DNA from: Bog-473 sp963701955
GTDB taxonomy: Bacteria > Actinomycetota > Acidimicrobiia > Acidimicrobiales > RAAP-2
DNA: 64,000 nt
Reading direction: 5' to 3'
Assembly: GCA_963701955.1 (NCBI GenBank)
Contig: OY969694.1
Location: 186,001-250,000, forward strand
Both the position numbers and the translations under genes were made by a program. Below the pieces are notes generated by a model that worked only from the letters and a program-made list of their open reading frames with translations, had not been told where the DNA came from and did not search any database. How positions within the stretch are numbered: position 1 is the stretch's first letter; each line of letters begins with the position of its first letter. Of this stretch, positions 39,169 to 48,533 are shown one piece after another.

Positions 39169-39679
39169 CTACGAAACGGCGTTGCAGCCAGTGGTGGCGG
39201 TCTGCGCGTCGAAGTTGACAAGCGTCGAGGCGGCGGCCGAAGGACCAACCAGCACGGTGCCCGCGGGGTACTGCCCGGCGCGCCGTTCCAACGGCCGGAA
39301 TGGCCACTGCGTTGGGGTTGTTGACCGTGCCGGTGTCACCAGCGAGCGCAACCACGTAGTGCGTGTTGTTGGCCGACTGGTGCAGCATCTGTCCGTAAGT
39401 GCCGCCGGTGAGGTCGTTCGTGCCGGCCGGCGGCGTGTTGGCCGTGTTGCCCGGCGCGTTCTCGTAAGCCGCCACAGCAACCTCGTAGCTCTTGCCGTCG
39501 GATTGGCATGCTGCCTGTGCGCTCTGGCCGGTGACGCCACTAAGGGCGAAGATGACCGTCGCGGCAAGGATGCCGAGGACGACGATGACAATCAGGAGCT
39601 CGATGAGGGTGAAACCCGAGTTCTGCTCGAGCTCTTCGCCTCGCCGACGCGCCAGGGTGTCGCGTAGGTGCCTAATCAT
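39169..39679 (-). CDS. type IV prepilin (major pilin candidate), one frameshift near C-terminus
   Basis: From ATG 39679 a 26-residue charged leader ends in EQNSG followed by FTLIELLIVIVVLGILAATV, the class-III signal and hydrophobic helix of type IVa pilins with Glu at +5. The globular part has a QAACQSDGKSYEVAVAAYEN segment and ends in TATTGCNAVS after one frame change near 39290, placing two cysteines for a C-terminal disulfide loop. The ~300 bases upstream are unusually AT-rich and probably hold a strong promoter. A terminator follows. Total length ~169 residues. Confidence 0.87.
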
Positions 39680-39976
39680 TTGCGGTGGTCCGCCTTTCAG
39701 TTTCGGGCACCTGCCAACCAGGTGCATTGTGTCTCCCTCGCCAATGAGGAGTGGACTCAAACTACCATCGGCAGCTTTGAATTGGAATAAAGCGAAAGTC
39801 ACAATTGGGCCGCTGACTTGCAATTTTGTATGCGTTGTCGGTTCTGAACCTTGACAGCGACACATGAAAAAAAGGGCACGTGAAAAGGCATAAAATCGAC
39901 CCCGTTGTTTAGCAGTTGTCACGGCTGAGCGCCAATGCGGCTGCTCTGGGGGACGTCTCCCGAAAGGGAGGCCTTC

Positions 39977-41185
39977 CTACTGGACCTTGACCTGGTGGTA
40001 GATGCCGTACATGGCAGAGACCAGCGCGACGGCGACGAATCCGACCACCACACCCATGAAGATGATCACCGCCGGTTCGAACAGTCCCGTGAAGCGCTTC
40101 AGCTTCACGTCGAGCTCGCGGTCGTAGAAGGCGGCCGCGGTGGCGAGCTGGGCGTCGAGTGTGCCGGTTTCCTCGCCGACACGGAACATCTGGCGGGCTG
40201 CCCCGGGGAAGAGGCCCGTGCGGCCCAGCGGTTCGGCCAGTCCCTGGCCCTCCATCATCTCGTCGCGGACGGTCGCCAGCCCGTCCCGGTAGACGGCGTT
40301 GCTGGCGGACTCGGAGGTGACCCGCATGGCGTCGGGCAGGGCGACGCCCGCCTTGAGCATGGACGAGAGGATCCGGCAGGTCCGCTCGATCACCGAAGTG
40401 CGGACCAGATCGCCCAGGATCGGGAGCTTGAGGATCATTGAGTCCAACCAGGCTCGGCCGCCGTGGGATCGGCGAAGGGCGATGGTGCCCACGACGACGA
40501 GGACGATCGCGCCGAGGATGGCAAACCACCAGTGGTCGACGAAGTTCGATCCGCTCAGGAGCATGCGAGTCGGGAGCGGCAGCTGCGCATTGAACGACTT
40601 GAAGAACGTCACGAATTTCGGCATCACGAAGGTGGCCAGAACGACGACCACGACGACGGCCATGACGGCGACGACGGCCGGGTAGATCATGGCGCTGGTG
40701 ATCTTCGAACGCGCGTCAATATCGCGCTCGAGGTAGTCGGCCAGTTGGTCCAGGACGACGTCGAGATTTCCGGTCAACTCGGCAGACGACAGGATGCCGA
40801 CGTAGTAGTTGGGGAATGCCTCGGGGTGGGCCGCGGCGGCCGACGCGAACGTGTCACCGGCCTGGATTCGTTCGATCATGTCCAACAGGCACCGCTGGAG
40901 CATCTTGTCCGGGGTCTCCTCGGAGATCACCTCGAGCGCTTCCATGATCGGCACGCCGGCCTTGACGAAGACGCTGAGCTGGCGCGAGAAGTGCATGACG
41001 TCCTTGCGAGGCACCAGCTTCTTGGTGATCTCGAACTGCAGGACAGTCTTCTTCTGCGACACCTCAATGGTGTGGTAGCCCCGATCGAGCAACGCGAGGT
41101 GGGCCGCGCCAGGGGAGACGGCCGACTCGATCCCCGACACGGTCTGGCCCGTGTCGTCGACGGCGCTGAAGCGGTACTTTTCCAT
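39977..41185 (-). CDS. pilC: type IV pilus inner-membrane platform protein
   Basis: The 402-residue protein has the two GspF domains typical of PilC: MHFSRQLSVFVKAGVPIMEA near 64-83 and CRILSSMLKAGVALPDAMRV near 270-289, each followed by a GNLDVVLDQLADY- or GTLDAQLATAAAF-type segment, and three membrane helices (AVMAVVVVVVLATFVMP, ILGAIVLVVVGTI, VIIFMGVVVGFVAVALV). PilC couples the PilB/PilT motors to pilus assembly. It lies 24 bases after the pilB stop on the same strand. Confidence 0.95.
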   Translation of the reverse strand: MEKYRFSAVDDTGQTVSGIESAVSPGAAHLALLDRGYHTIEVSQKKTVLQFEITKKLVPRKDVMHFSRQLSVFVKAGVPIMEALEVISEETPDKMLQRCLLDMIERIQAGDTFASAAAAHPEAFPNYYVGILSSAELTGNLDVVLDQLADYLERDIDARSKITSAMIYPAVVAVMAVVVVVVLATFVMPKFVTFFKSFNAQLPLPTRMLLSGSNFVDHWWFAILGAIVLVVVGTIALRRSHGGRAWLDSMILKLPILGDLVRTSVIERTCRILSSMLKAGVALPDAMRVTSESASNAVYRDGLATVRDEMMEGQGLAEPLGRTGLFPGAARQMFRVGEETGTLDAQLATAAAFYDRELDVKLKRFTGLFEPAVIIFMGVVVGFVAVALVSAMYGIYHQVKVQ

Positions 41186-41209
41186 GACCCGTTCCGTCCC
41201 TGCTTCCTA

Positions 41210-43072
41210 CTAGAGCGAATAGATGCTGCGGATGACCTCGGAGATCGACGTGACGTCGTGTGCCACCAGGTCGATGGCCTCTTCCCGGAGGGTGCGCATG
41301 CCCTGCTTCTGGGCCAGGCGACGGAGCTCGTCCTGGGTGGCCCACCCGACGATGAGGCGCTTGATCTCAGGCGTCATCTGCAAGAGCTCGTAGACACCGA
41401 TGCGGTCCTGATAGCCGGTCTGGCCGCAGAAGTTGCAGCCCGTTCCGATGCAGAAGTCCTTCTTCGGCGGACCACCGCTCTCCTCGTAGAAGGTCATCTC
41501 CTCTTGGGTCGGCGTGTAGGGGACTCTGCACGAGGGGCAGATGCGCCGGACCAGGCGCTGGCCGACGATGGCGATCACCGATGAGGCGATCAGGAAGGAC
41601 TCGATGCCCATGTCGAGGAACCGGTGGAGTGCCGAGACCGAGTCGGTGGCGTGGAGCGAGGACAGCACGAGGTGGCCGGTCAGGGCCGATTGGACGGCGA
41701 TGCGAGCGGTCTCGACGTCACGGATCTCGCCCACCAGGATCACGTCGGGGTCCTGACGCAGGATCGACTTGAGGCCGGTGGCGAAGGTCAGTCCGGCCTG
41801 CTCGTTGGTCTGGATCTGGTTGATGGAGGGAAAGATGTACTCGACCGGGTCCTCGATCGTCATGACGTTGCGGGTCGGGTCGCTCACCTCGCCCAACGTG
41901 GCGTAGAGCGTGGTCGTCTTGCCGCTTCCCGTCGGGCCGGCGCACAGGACCATGCCGAACGGTGCGCGGACCAGCTTCGAGAAGGTCTCGTGTGTGTCCG
42001 CCGGCATGCCCAGGTCGTGGAGGCGCAGAACCGAGCGGTTCTTGTCGAGGATTCGCATGACGCACTTCTCGCCCCAGATGGTGGCGGCAGTCGAGACGCG
42101 GACATCGGTGTCCTTGCCGTCGACCTGAGCGGTCAGCTGGCCGTCTTGGGGACGGCGCCGCTCGACGATGTTCATCCCCGCCATGATCTTGATCCGGCTG
42201 ATCAGGCCGACGCCCATGGTGGACGGAAGCATGAGGACTTCCTTCAGGGCGCCGTCGATGCGGAACCGCACCCGGACCACGTCCTGGGAGGGTTCGATAT
42301 GGACATCCGAAGCCCGATCACGCTTGGCCTGGGTCAAGATGCGCGTGACCACCTGCACGATGGGTGCGTCGTCGGTGACGATCTCGGTCTCGGTGGTTTC
42401 TGTCTCGCGGCGCCGCGAGCCTTCGACGGCTTCGAAGGCCTCCACCAGGCGGTCCACACCGCCGATGGCCTGGTAGCTGCGGTCGATCGCCCACTGGATG
42501 TCGCTCTCGGGTGCCAGGAGGAACCGGATCGGCTTGTCGGTCGTCTGGGTGAGCAGGGCCCGTACCGCGACCGATGGCTGGTCGGATACCGCGACCTCGA
42601 GCCCGTCGTCTCCCAGTCGGATCGGCATCACCATGTGCTCGCGGACGATGGCCTCAGGGACGATGTCCAGAGCTCCGGGCTCGGGGTTGTCCCGCCGCAG
42701 GTCGACCACCGGCATGGCCAGCAGCTCGGCGAGGAGCAGGGTGAGCTCCCGTTGGTTCAGGGCCCCCATGGAGACCAGGGTCTCGCCGATCCGTTTGCCT
42801 GATTCGTTTTGGATCACCAGCGCCTGGGCGACGTCCTCCTCGCTGACGAGGCCCTTGCGGATCAAGAGAGTGCCAAAGGGCTCCGAGCGGGCGGCGTGGC
42901 GCGGCGTGACCAGCGCATCGGGGGTTTCGGACTCCGGTGCAGCCGGGTGGCTCTCCGCATCGTCGAGCGCGACGCTCACGGGAGAGTCGGCCAGCTCGAC
43001 GGTGAGCGTCGATCCGTTGCCGTTGGTCACCGTGTCGGAACTCGCGGTCTTGTCCTTGCGTCCGAGTCTCAA
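41210..43072 (-). CDS. pilB: type IV pilus extension ATPase
   Basis: The 620-residue ATPase has an N-terminal MshEN/T2SSE_N domain (FGTLLIRKGLVSEEDVAQAL near 66-85), an N2 domain with ASDVHIEPSQDVVRVRFRID, Walker A GPTGSGKTTT, Asp box TIEDPVEYIF, Walker B DVILVGEIRD and His box SSLHATDSVS. A zinc-binding tetracysteine module (ICPSC and CNFCGQTGY) near the C-terminus separates PilB from PilT. The first ~60 residues are a low-complexity acidic extension. It is first of the pilB-pilC-pilin-pilT series. Confidence 0.95.
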   Translation of the reverse strand: MRLGRKDKTASSDTVTNGNGSTLTVELADSPVSVALDDAESHPAAPESETPDALVTPRHAARSEPFGTLLIRKGLVSEEDVAQALVIQNESGKRIGETLVSMGALNQRELTLLLAELLAMPVVDLRRDNPEPGALDIVPEAIVREHMVMPIRLGDDGLEVAVSDQPSVAVRALLTQTTDKPIRFLLAPESDIQWAIDRSYQAIGGVDRLVEAFEAVEGSRRRETETTETEIVTDDAPIVQVVTRILTQAKRDRASDVHIEPSQDVVRVRFRIDGALKEVLMLPSTMGVGLISRIKIMAGMNIVERRRPQDGQLTAQVDGKDTDVRVSTAATIWGEKCVMRILDKNRSVLRLHDLGMPADTHETFSKLVRAPFGMVLCAGPTGSGKTTTLYATLGEVSDPTRNVMTIEDPVEYIFPSINQIQTNEQAGLTFATGLKSILRQDPDVILVGEIRDVETARIAVQSALTGHLVLSSLHATDSVSALHRFLDMGIESFLIASSVIAIVGQRLVRRICPSCRVPYTPTQEEMTFYEESGGPPKKDFCIGTGCNFCGQTGYQDRIGVYELLQMTPEIKRLIVGWATQDELRRLAQKQGMRTLREEAIDLVAHDVTSISEVIRSIYSL

Positions 43073-43449
43073 CGGAACTCCTCATCCTGAGAGCGGCGCC
43101 GACGATGGCGCTCACAACTGGTTCGAGCGGTCGCCACCAGGTCTTTCGCCAGTTCTTGGTGGTTTGCCTGCATTGCACGACCTTCCGGGCCCTGCTGCTC
43201 GCTCTCCATTAGTCGGCACGGATGCGGCGGGGGTTTAGAGCTACCGATGCCGGTCGGCGTGGAAGCCGAGGTCGATCGGGGCGGGCGCGGGTCAGGGTCA
43301 GGGCTGGCGGTGCACCGAGATGCAGGACCTTTCCATCTGTTCGCCATATCGCCAACGTCACTTCCCACGCGTAGACCGCCTCCCGCGAGTTGGCACAAAT
43401 TTACCCCGTACGCAGGTGCACGGGGGACCTGACCTGGTGGCGGGGTCGC
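43073..43449. other. intergenic region upstream of pilB
   Basis: About 375 bases with no supported gene. It should hold the pilB promoter (minus strand) and the end of the zinc-ribbon gene. I see no clear hairpin or RNA. Confidence 0.5.
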
Positions 43450-43719
43450 TCAGCCCTCGCGACCTGCCCTTCTGCCCATGTGCCAGGCCTGGCAGAAGTC
43501 GCACTGGTACACGGCGAGATCGGCACCCGAGACCCGCCGCCGATCCTCGGCGGCGGCCGTGGCGGCGCCTTGTGTCGGGAACGCCGTCTTGGGCCCACCG
43601 TCGGCGCGCCAGTGCGGGCCGAGGCCCGGGAGCCTCCGATCATCCGGAGATCCCTGGCGCGTTCGGTTCCTGCGTGTCGATCGGCGGGCCCTCGGGTCGT
43701 TGTTGCGGCTCGAGCCCAC
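43450..43719 (-). CDS. small basic zinc-ribbon-like protein
   Basis: The 89-residue protein is very basic in its first half and ends with TAAAEDRRRVSGADLAVYQC then DFCQAWHMGRR: a CXXC followed by Trp-His, the short pattern seen in actinobacterial proteins that expand incomplete 'YRCPxCGxWHL' zinc hooks. It reads from GTG 43719. DNA or RNA binding is plausible from charge and motif. It is divergent from the Lsr2-like gene, 171 bases away. Confidence 0.6.
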   Translation of the reverse strand: MGSSRNNDPRARRSTRRNRTRQGSPDDRRLPGLGPHWRADGGPKTAFPTQGAATAAAEDRRRVSGADLAVYQCDFCQAWHMGRRAGREG

Positions 43720-43890
43720 GGATCTCCTCTCGCCTTGACGACATCCGGGCAGGTTCCGGGGATGTTCAGCCTACGGCCGGGCCGGCGCGCCGGCGGTGAA
43801 TCCCTGGGGGGCGTCGTGTCGGAGCCGGGCTTGCGGGGCGGAGGAATCGCGTTCTTGGTCGGCGTGGACGACATCTGCAACGATCGGGGC

Positions 43891-44220
43891 ATGGCCAAGA
43901 CCGTGATCGTGAAGCTCACTGACGACCTGGACGGGGGAGATGCCGACGAGTCGGTCACCTTCGCGCTCGAAGGGCGGACCTACGAGATCGACCTCAGCGC
44001 AGCGAACGCCGTGCGCCTCCGTGAAGCCCTGCGACCCTTCATTGAGAGGGCCCGGGTCAAAGGTGGCACCGCGGCCCGCCATGCTCCGGCCACCAAGTCG
44101 CTGTACTCCCAGCTGGCCGACGACGAGAAGGCGAGGTTCCGCTCGTGGGCCGACATGGCGACGGCGCGGCGGATCAGCGACGAGCGCGTCGAGGGTTGGA
44201 TCGCGGCCGGCAAGCCCTGA
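43891..44220 (+). CDS. lsr2: Lsr2-family nucleoid protein with atypical C-terminal domain
   Basis: The first ~60 residues match the Lsr2 dimerisation domain: VIVKLTDDLDGGDADESVTF then ALEGRTYEIDLSAANA. Classical Lsr2 ends in a DNA-binding domain with an AT-hook-like RGR. Here that is replaced by SLYSQLADDEKARFRSWADM and ARRISDERVEGWIAAGKP. It may still bridge DNA by another mode or act as a dominant partner of a full Lsr2. The ATG at 43891 is preferred; a long upstream extension lacks coding character. Confidence 0.82.
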   Translation: MAKTVIVKLTDDLDGGDADESVTFALEGRTYEIDLSAANAVRLREALRPFIERARVKGGTAARHAPATKSLYSQLADDEKARFRSWADMATARRISDERVEGWIAAGKP

Positions 44221-44305
44221 CGGGGAGATCTCGTATCTCAAGGTGCCCCGCTCCCGCGGGCTACGTTCGTGGCAGCCGCACGTCGGCCGAGCAAGGAGGC
44301 GGACC

Positions 44306-44857
44306 GTGAACGAGTCCGAGAGCGGACCATCGAGCAACCCGGCGCTGGGGACGCATCGCCGGCAGTCCCAAGGCACCCCTGAGGCTCCCGCCCTGCACGC
44401 GAGGCCCCGGACGACCCCGGTCTCGCTGAGCGTGGGTCTCTTGATCATGATGGCCTGCGGCATCGCGCTGATGTTCGGCTCTGTCGGGTCGTGGATCCAT
44501 GTGACCGGAGCGGTGGGCACGCTGAGCTTCCACGGTTCGCTGAACGGCACTGACGCGGGGGTGGCGACATTGATCGGCGTGAACGGCTACGTCACCTTCA
44601 TCGCCGGGGTCGTGCTGCTGGTGTTCGCAGGATTGGCCCTCACCAACGACGACCTGGCCCTGGCAATGCTGACTGCGATCGTGGCCGTCGTGACCGTCGT
44701 GTTCGCCGTCTACGACATGTTCCGGATCGTGCAGAAGATCTCCCAGGCCACCCCGCCGCCCGGAACCGCGGTGAGCGTCGGTGCGGGACTGATCTGCGTC
44801 CTGAGCGCGGCCGTGGTCGCCGTGCTCATCGCCGTCCTCCGGCTGTTCTCCCGCTGA
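44306..44857 (+). CDS. hypothetical four-helix membrane protein
   Basis: From GTG 44306 (RBS AAGGAGG) the 183-residue protein has a ~40-residue hydrophilic N-terminus and four hydrophobic segments: VGLLIMMACGIALMFGSV, FIAGVVLLVFAGLAL, AMLTAIVAVVTVVFAV and AGLICVLSAAVVAVLIAVL. No family is recognised. A hairpin terminator follows at 44877. Confidence 0.65.
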   Translation: MNESESGPSSNPALGTHRRQSQGTPEAPALHARPRTTPVSLSVGLLIMMACGIALMFGSVGSWIHVTGAVGTLSFHGSLNGTDAGVATLIGVNGYVTFIAGVVLLVFAGLALTNDDLALAMLTAIVAVVTVVFAVYDMFRIVQKISQATPPPGTAVSVGAGLICVLSAAVVAVLIAVLRLFSR

Positions 44858-44876
44858 CCGCTCGGATCCGGACGCG

Positions 44877-44908
44877 CAACGGCCCGCACCGGGTGGTGCG
44901 GGCCGTTG
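44877..44908. terminator. bidirectional hairpin terminator
   Basis: CAACGGCCCGCACC, loop GGGT, GGTGCGGGCCGTTG: a perfect 14-bp stem between the convergent membrane-protein gene and the HtrA gene, so it can serve both. Confidence 0.85.
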
Positions 44909-44938
44909 GCGGCTGAGGGAGTGTGATCTGAGCGGTCC

Positions 44939-46666
44939 CTACTGGGGCGGTCCCGAGGACAGCTGGACCGTGGCCGTGTGCGACTGCCCGTTGGTGTCGG
45001 TCCAGGCAATGCTGACCTTGTCACCGGGGTGGTGGCTGGCCATGGCGTTGGTCAGATCGTTGGCCGAGCTGATCGTCGTCCCACCGAGCGAGGTGATGAC
45101 GTCGCCCTGGGCCAGACCGGCCTCTTGAGCCGGCCCGCTGGTGACGACGCCGGCCACGGTGGCGCCCGACGTGGACGCGCTGCCCGAGCCGGTGTTGCCC
45201 GAGTTGCCGAAGAGGCCGCCGAAGCCACCAAGACCTGAACCTGAACCTGAGCTCGAATCCGAGTTGGGCGAGACTTCGACTCCCAGGAACGCCGTCGTCC
45301 CGATGTGCACCGTGGACGATCCGTTCCCGGCCTCAATCTGGCGGGCGATGGACAGAGCGGTGTTGATCGGGATGGCATAACCCTGGTTCCCGCCCGATCC
45401 GTCGTTGGACTGGAACGAGAAGCCGGCCGAGGCGGCCGTGTCGACCCCGATCACCTGACCCTGGGTGTTGACCAGCGGACCACCCGAGTCGCCGGGCTGA
45501 ATGCCCGCGTTGGTCTCGATCAGCCCGCTCAGCTGCTCTGACGTGCTGTCGCCCTGGTCGCTGGCCGTGATGGACTGGTTCAGCGCCGTCACGGTCCCGC
45601 CGGCGGCGCTCGGCGTGCCCCCGGTGCCGCCTGCGTTCCCGACGCCCACGACGTCCTGGCCGACCGACACGTTCGCCGTGGTGCCCAGGGTCGCGGTCTG
45701 GAGTCCCGATGCGTTGTGCAGCTGGAGGACCGCGATGTCCTTCGTGCGGTCGTAGCCGACCACGCTGGCCGTGTAGGTCTTCTGGTTGCCCACATCGGTC
45801 ACGCTGATGCTGGTGGCGCCGTTAATCACATGGTTGTTGGTCAGCACCACTCCGTTGGACGTGAGCACGATGCCCGTGCCCGCCGCCTGTTCTTGCTGGT
45901 AGCCGAGGGTCGTGTTGATGTCGACGAGGCCCGGGTCGACCTTGGAGGCAATGGCGTCGGCATCGCTCGGGCCCGACGAGCCCGAATTCCCGCTGCTGCC
46001 CGAGCCGCCCGAATTTCCCGAATTGCCGAAGGCGCCTCCGAAGGGCGAGCCGTTGCCGAAGGGATTGCTCGACGAGCCCGAGCCGTTCCCGTTGCCAGAG
46101 CGGAACGGAAGTTGTCCCGAGCCCGACGACGGCGAGAACGCCTGGGTGTTGGAATTGCCTGTCCATGCTGCGTGTCCGATGGCAACTCCGGCTCCCAGCA
46201 CGGCCAGGGCGGCGGCACCGGCCAACAGCCCGTTGCGGACCTTGTGCGAGTGGGCGGGGGCCGTCGCGGCCGGGATGCCCCACATCGGTGCTCCATCTCC
46301 AGGAGGCATGCCGTAGGGGGCGCCTGGCATGGAGGCGCCCGCGGACAGTGCGGTGAGGGGAACCCCCTGTGGCGGGGTGGTGCCCTGTGGTGGCAGTCCC
46401 TGTGGGGGAGTGCTGCCCGCTCCGGGAACGCCCTGCGGCGGGGTGACGTCAGCCGGAGCGCCTTGTGCGTCGGTGGCGGGTGCTTCGGCGACGGTCGGCT
46501 CGGTCGCCTCCGACGCGTGCGGCGTGCTCGGTGCGGCCGGCATGGCAATGGCCTGGGTGGCCTCATCGGGAAGCTGCGCCGTGGGTTGCCCCGTGTCGGC
46601 CACGGGCGGGGACTCGGCCCCGGCGTCCATTCCTTCGCTCGTCTGGTCCTGGTGCTCGTCGGTCAT
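44939..46666 (-). CDS. HtrA/DegP-like serine protease with PDZ domain
   Basis: From ATG 46666 the 575-residue protein has a long Pro/Ala/Gln-rich cytoplasmic N-terminus, one membrane helix (LLAGAAALAVLGAGVAIG near 165), a Gly/Ser/Asn-rich linker, a trypsin-like domain with catalytic His in LTNNHVINGA, Asp in TKDIAVLQLH and Ser in QPGDSGGPLVN, and a C-terminal PDZ domain (VVTSGPAQEAGLAQGDVITS). It is an extracytoplasmic quality-control protease. Two PPQG-type repeats occur in the N-terminal part. Confidence 0.94.
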   Translation of the reverse strand: MTDEHQDQTSEGMDAGAESPPVADTGQPTAQLPDEATQAIAMPAAPSTPHASEATEPTVAEAPATDAQGAPADVTPPQGVPGAGSTPPQGLPPQGTTPPQGVPLTALSAGASMPGAPYGMPPGDGAPMWGIPAATAPAHSHKVRNGLLAGAAALAVLGAGVAIGHAAWTGNSNTQAFSPSSGSGQLPFRSGNGNGSGSSSNPFGNGSPFGGAFGNSGNSGGSGSSGNSGSSGPSDADAIASKVDPGLVDINTTLGYQQEQAAGTGIVLTSNGVVLTNNHVINGATSISVTDVGNQKTYTASVVGYDRTKDIAVLQLHNASGLQTATLGTTANVSVGQDVVGVGNAGGTGGTPSAAGGTVTALNQSITASDQGDSTSEQLSGLIETNAGIQPGDSGGPLVNTQGQVIGVDTAASAGFSFQSNDGSGGNQGYAIPINTALSIARQIEAGNGSSTVHIGTTAFLGVEVSPNSDSSSGSGSGLGGFGGLFGNSGNTGSGSASTSGATVAGVVTSGPAQEAGLAQGDVITSLGGTTISSANDLTNAMASHHPGDKVSIAWTDTNGQSHTATVQLSSGPPQ

Positions 46667-46801
46667 CTGTGCGGCCCTCCGTCTGGACCCCGGTCTGACC
46701 GGGGTTTCGTCACGGTCCCATTGCACAGGTCCGGTCTGAACGCCAGGTCAGAGAAAGTTATGACCCAGATAAATGTTGTCTGTGGAAGATCAGCCGCTGC
46801 T

Positions 46802-48465
46802 TCAGCCGCTGCTTCCCGAGGGCGCCATGTCGGGCCTCGCGGCGTCCTCTCGCTGGTAGGACTCCAGCAGCGCACGTTCGTCGGGGCCCTTCGGGAAGAA
46901 GATCCCGACGATGACCGCTCCTATTACGACGGCGATGAGGCCCGAGGCGTAGGCCCAGTGCTGGCCGTCGATGAACGACTGCTTGGCCGCGCTGATGATC
47001 TGCGTGGAGTACTGGGGGTACTGCTTGGCGATGTCGGCTGCCCCGTCGAAGGACTTGGTGAGCTCGCTCTGCACACTCGAGGACACCTGGCTCGAATTGG
47101 GCGCGGAGGCCACCGCCTTTGAGGCCTCGGTGACATACCCCGCGGTGAGCAGCGCCCCCATGATCGACTGCATGATGGCGCCGCCCAGGTCGCGCTGGAG
47201 GTCGGCCGTGCCCGAGGCCATCCCGACCCGGGTCACGGGGACCGAACTGGTCAGCGAATGCGACGCCGGCGTTCCGGCGAACCCCACGCCCGCCCCGACG
47301 AGGGCGTAGGCCAGACCCACCTCCCAGTAGGGCGTGCCCTCCTTCCACAGGACCAGCATGGTGAGGAAGCCCAAGAAGATGAAGACGTAGCCGACCAGCA
47401 GCGTGAAGCGAGCGCCCTTGGCCTCGACGAGCTTGGCCGACCGGGGGGCGATCAGGACCATGAAGACGGCCGCGGGGAGGATGGCCAGACCGGCGTCCAC
47501 GGTGGAGTAGCCGAGGACGTTCTGGAGGAACTGCTGCCCGATGAACATGGCGCCCATCAGGCTCCCGAAGACGATGATCCCGGCGCAGGCCGCCACCCAG
47601 AACACGCGACGACCGGCCACGTGGAGGTCGTAGAGCGGCTCTCGCGCCTTGCGCTCACGCAGGACGAAGCCGATGGCGGCGGCCACGGCGATCACCGCGA
47701 GACCGAGCACGAGGGCACCCTTGTCGGGCACCACGGCGAAGTTGATGGCGAGAATCAGCGCTCCCACCAGCAGCGCCGAGAGGACGCCCCCGAAGTTGTC
47801 GACGTCCTCGTTGCTCTCGTTGACGTGGCTGGGCACGACCCGGATGGCGAGCGGGATGGCGACGGCGATCAGCGGATCGTGATGAGGAAGACCGATCCCC
47901 ACCAGAACTTCGAGAGCAGCAGGCCTGCGACCAGGGGCCCCAGCGCCGCGATGGCGCCACCGGTGGCGGACCACAGGGCGATGCACTGCGTCCGGCGTGG
48001 GCCGCGCCACAGCGCCGTGATGAGCGACAGCGTCGTCGGGTAGGCCATTCCCGCGGCCACGCCACCGACGAAACGGGCGCCGATGAGGACCCCGATGCTC
48101 GGCGCCCAGGCCATGACCAGGCAGGCCGGAAGCGAGAGCACCACGCCGATCAGCAGCATCTGCTTGCGTCCGTAGCGGTCTCCGAGCGCCCCCAGCCAGA
48201 GGACCGAGACGGCCAGTCCCAGCGAGTAGCAGACGGCGACCAGGTTCAGCTGGGTCTGCGACGCGTTGAAGTGCAGGCCGATGTCGGGCAGCGCGACGTT
48301 CGCGGAGGCCAGGGGGAGGTTGGCCACCGCCGCGACGAGGATGAGCGTGGCCAGCACAACCCCCTGGTGGTCCGGGGCGCTCGACCTCTCCGCCGAGCCC
48401 CCTCCCGGGGGTGCGTCCGCCTGGCCGGTGACCGTCGCCTCACTCGCACTGCCGCTCGCGTCCAT
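46802..48465 (-). pseudogene. MFS transporter, DHA2-type (14-helix), one frameshift
   Basis: The N-terminal half from ATG 48465 has NLPLASANVALPDIGLHFNA, LWLGALGDRYGRKQMLLIG (motif A) and a WSATGGAIAALGPLVAGLLL helix; it hits a stop at ~47868. The other frame continues PLIAVAIPLAIRVVP and seven or more further helices to a stop at 46802, with DAGLAILPAAVFMVLIAPRS near the middle. Together they make a DHA2-family proton-drug antiporter of ~554 residues. One indel near 47870-47880 is the only fault, so sequence error is plausible. Substrate unknown. Confidence 0.85.
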
Positions 48466-48533
48466 GGACCCGTATTTCCCCAGGACAGCCGCCCGTGCCC
48501 GGATGGGCTGGTGCCTCGACCCCCATGAGGGGG

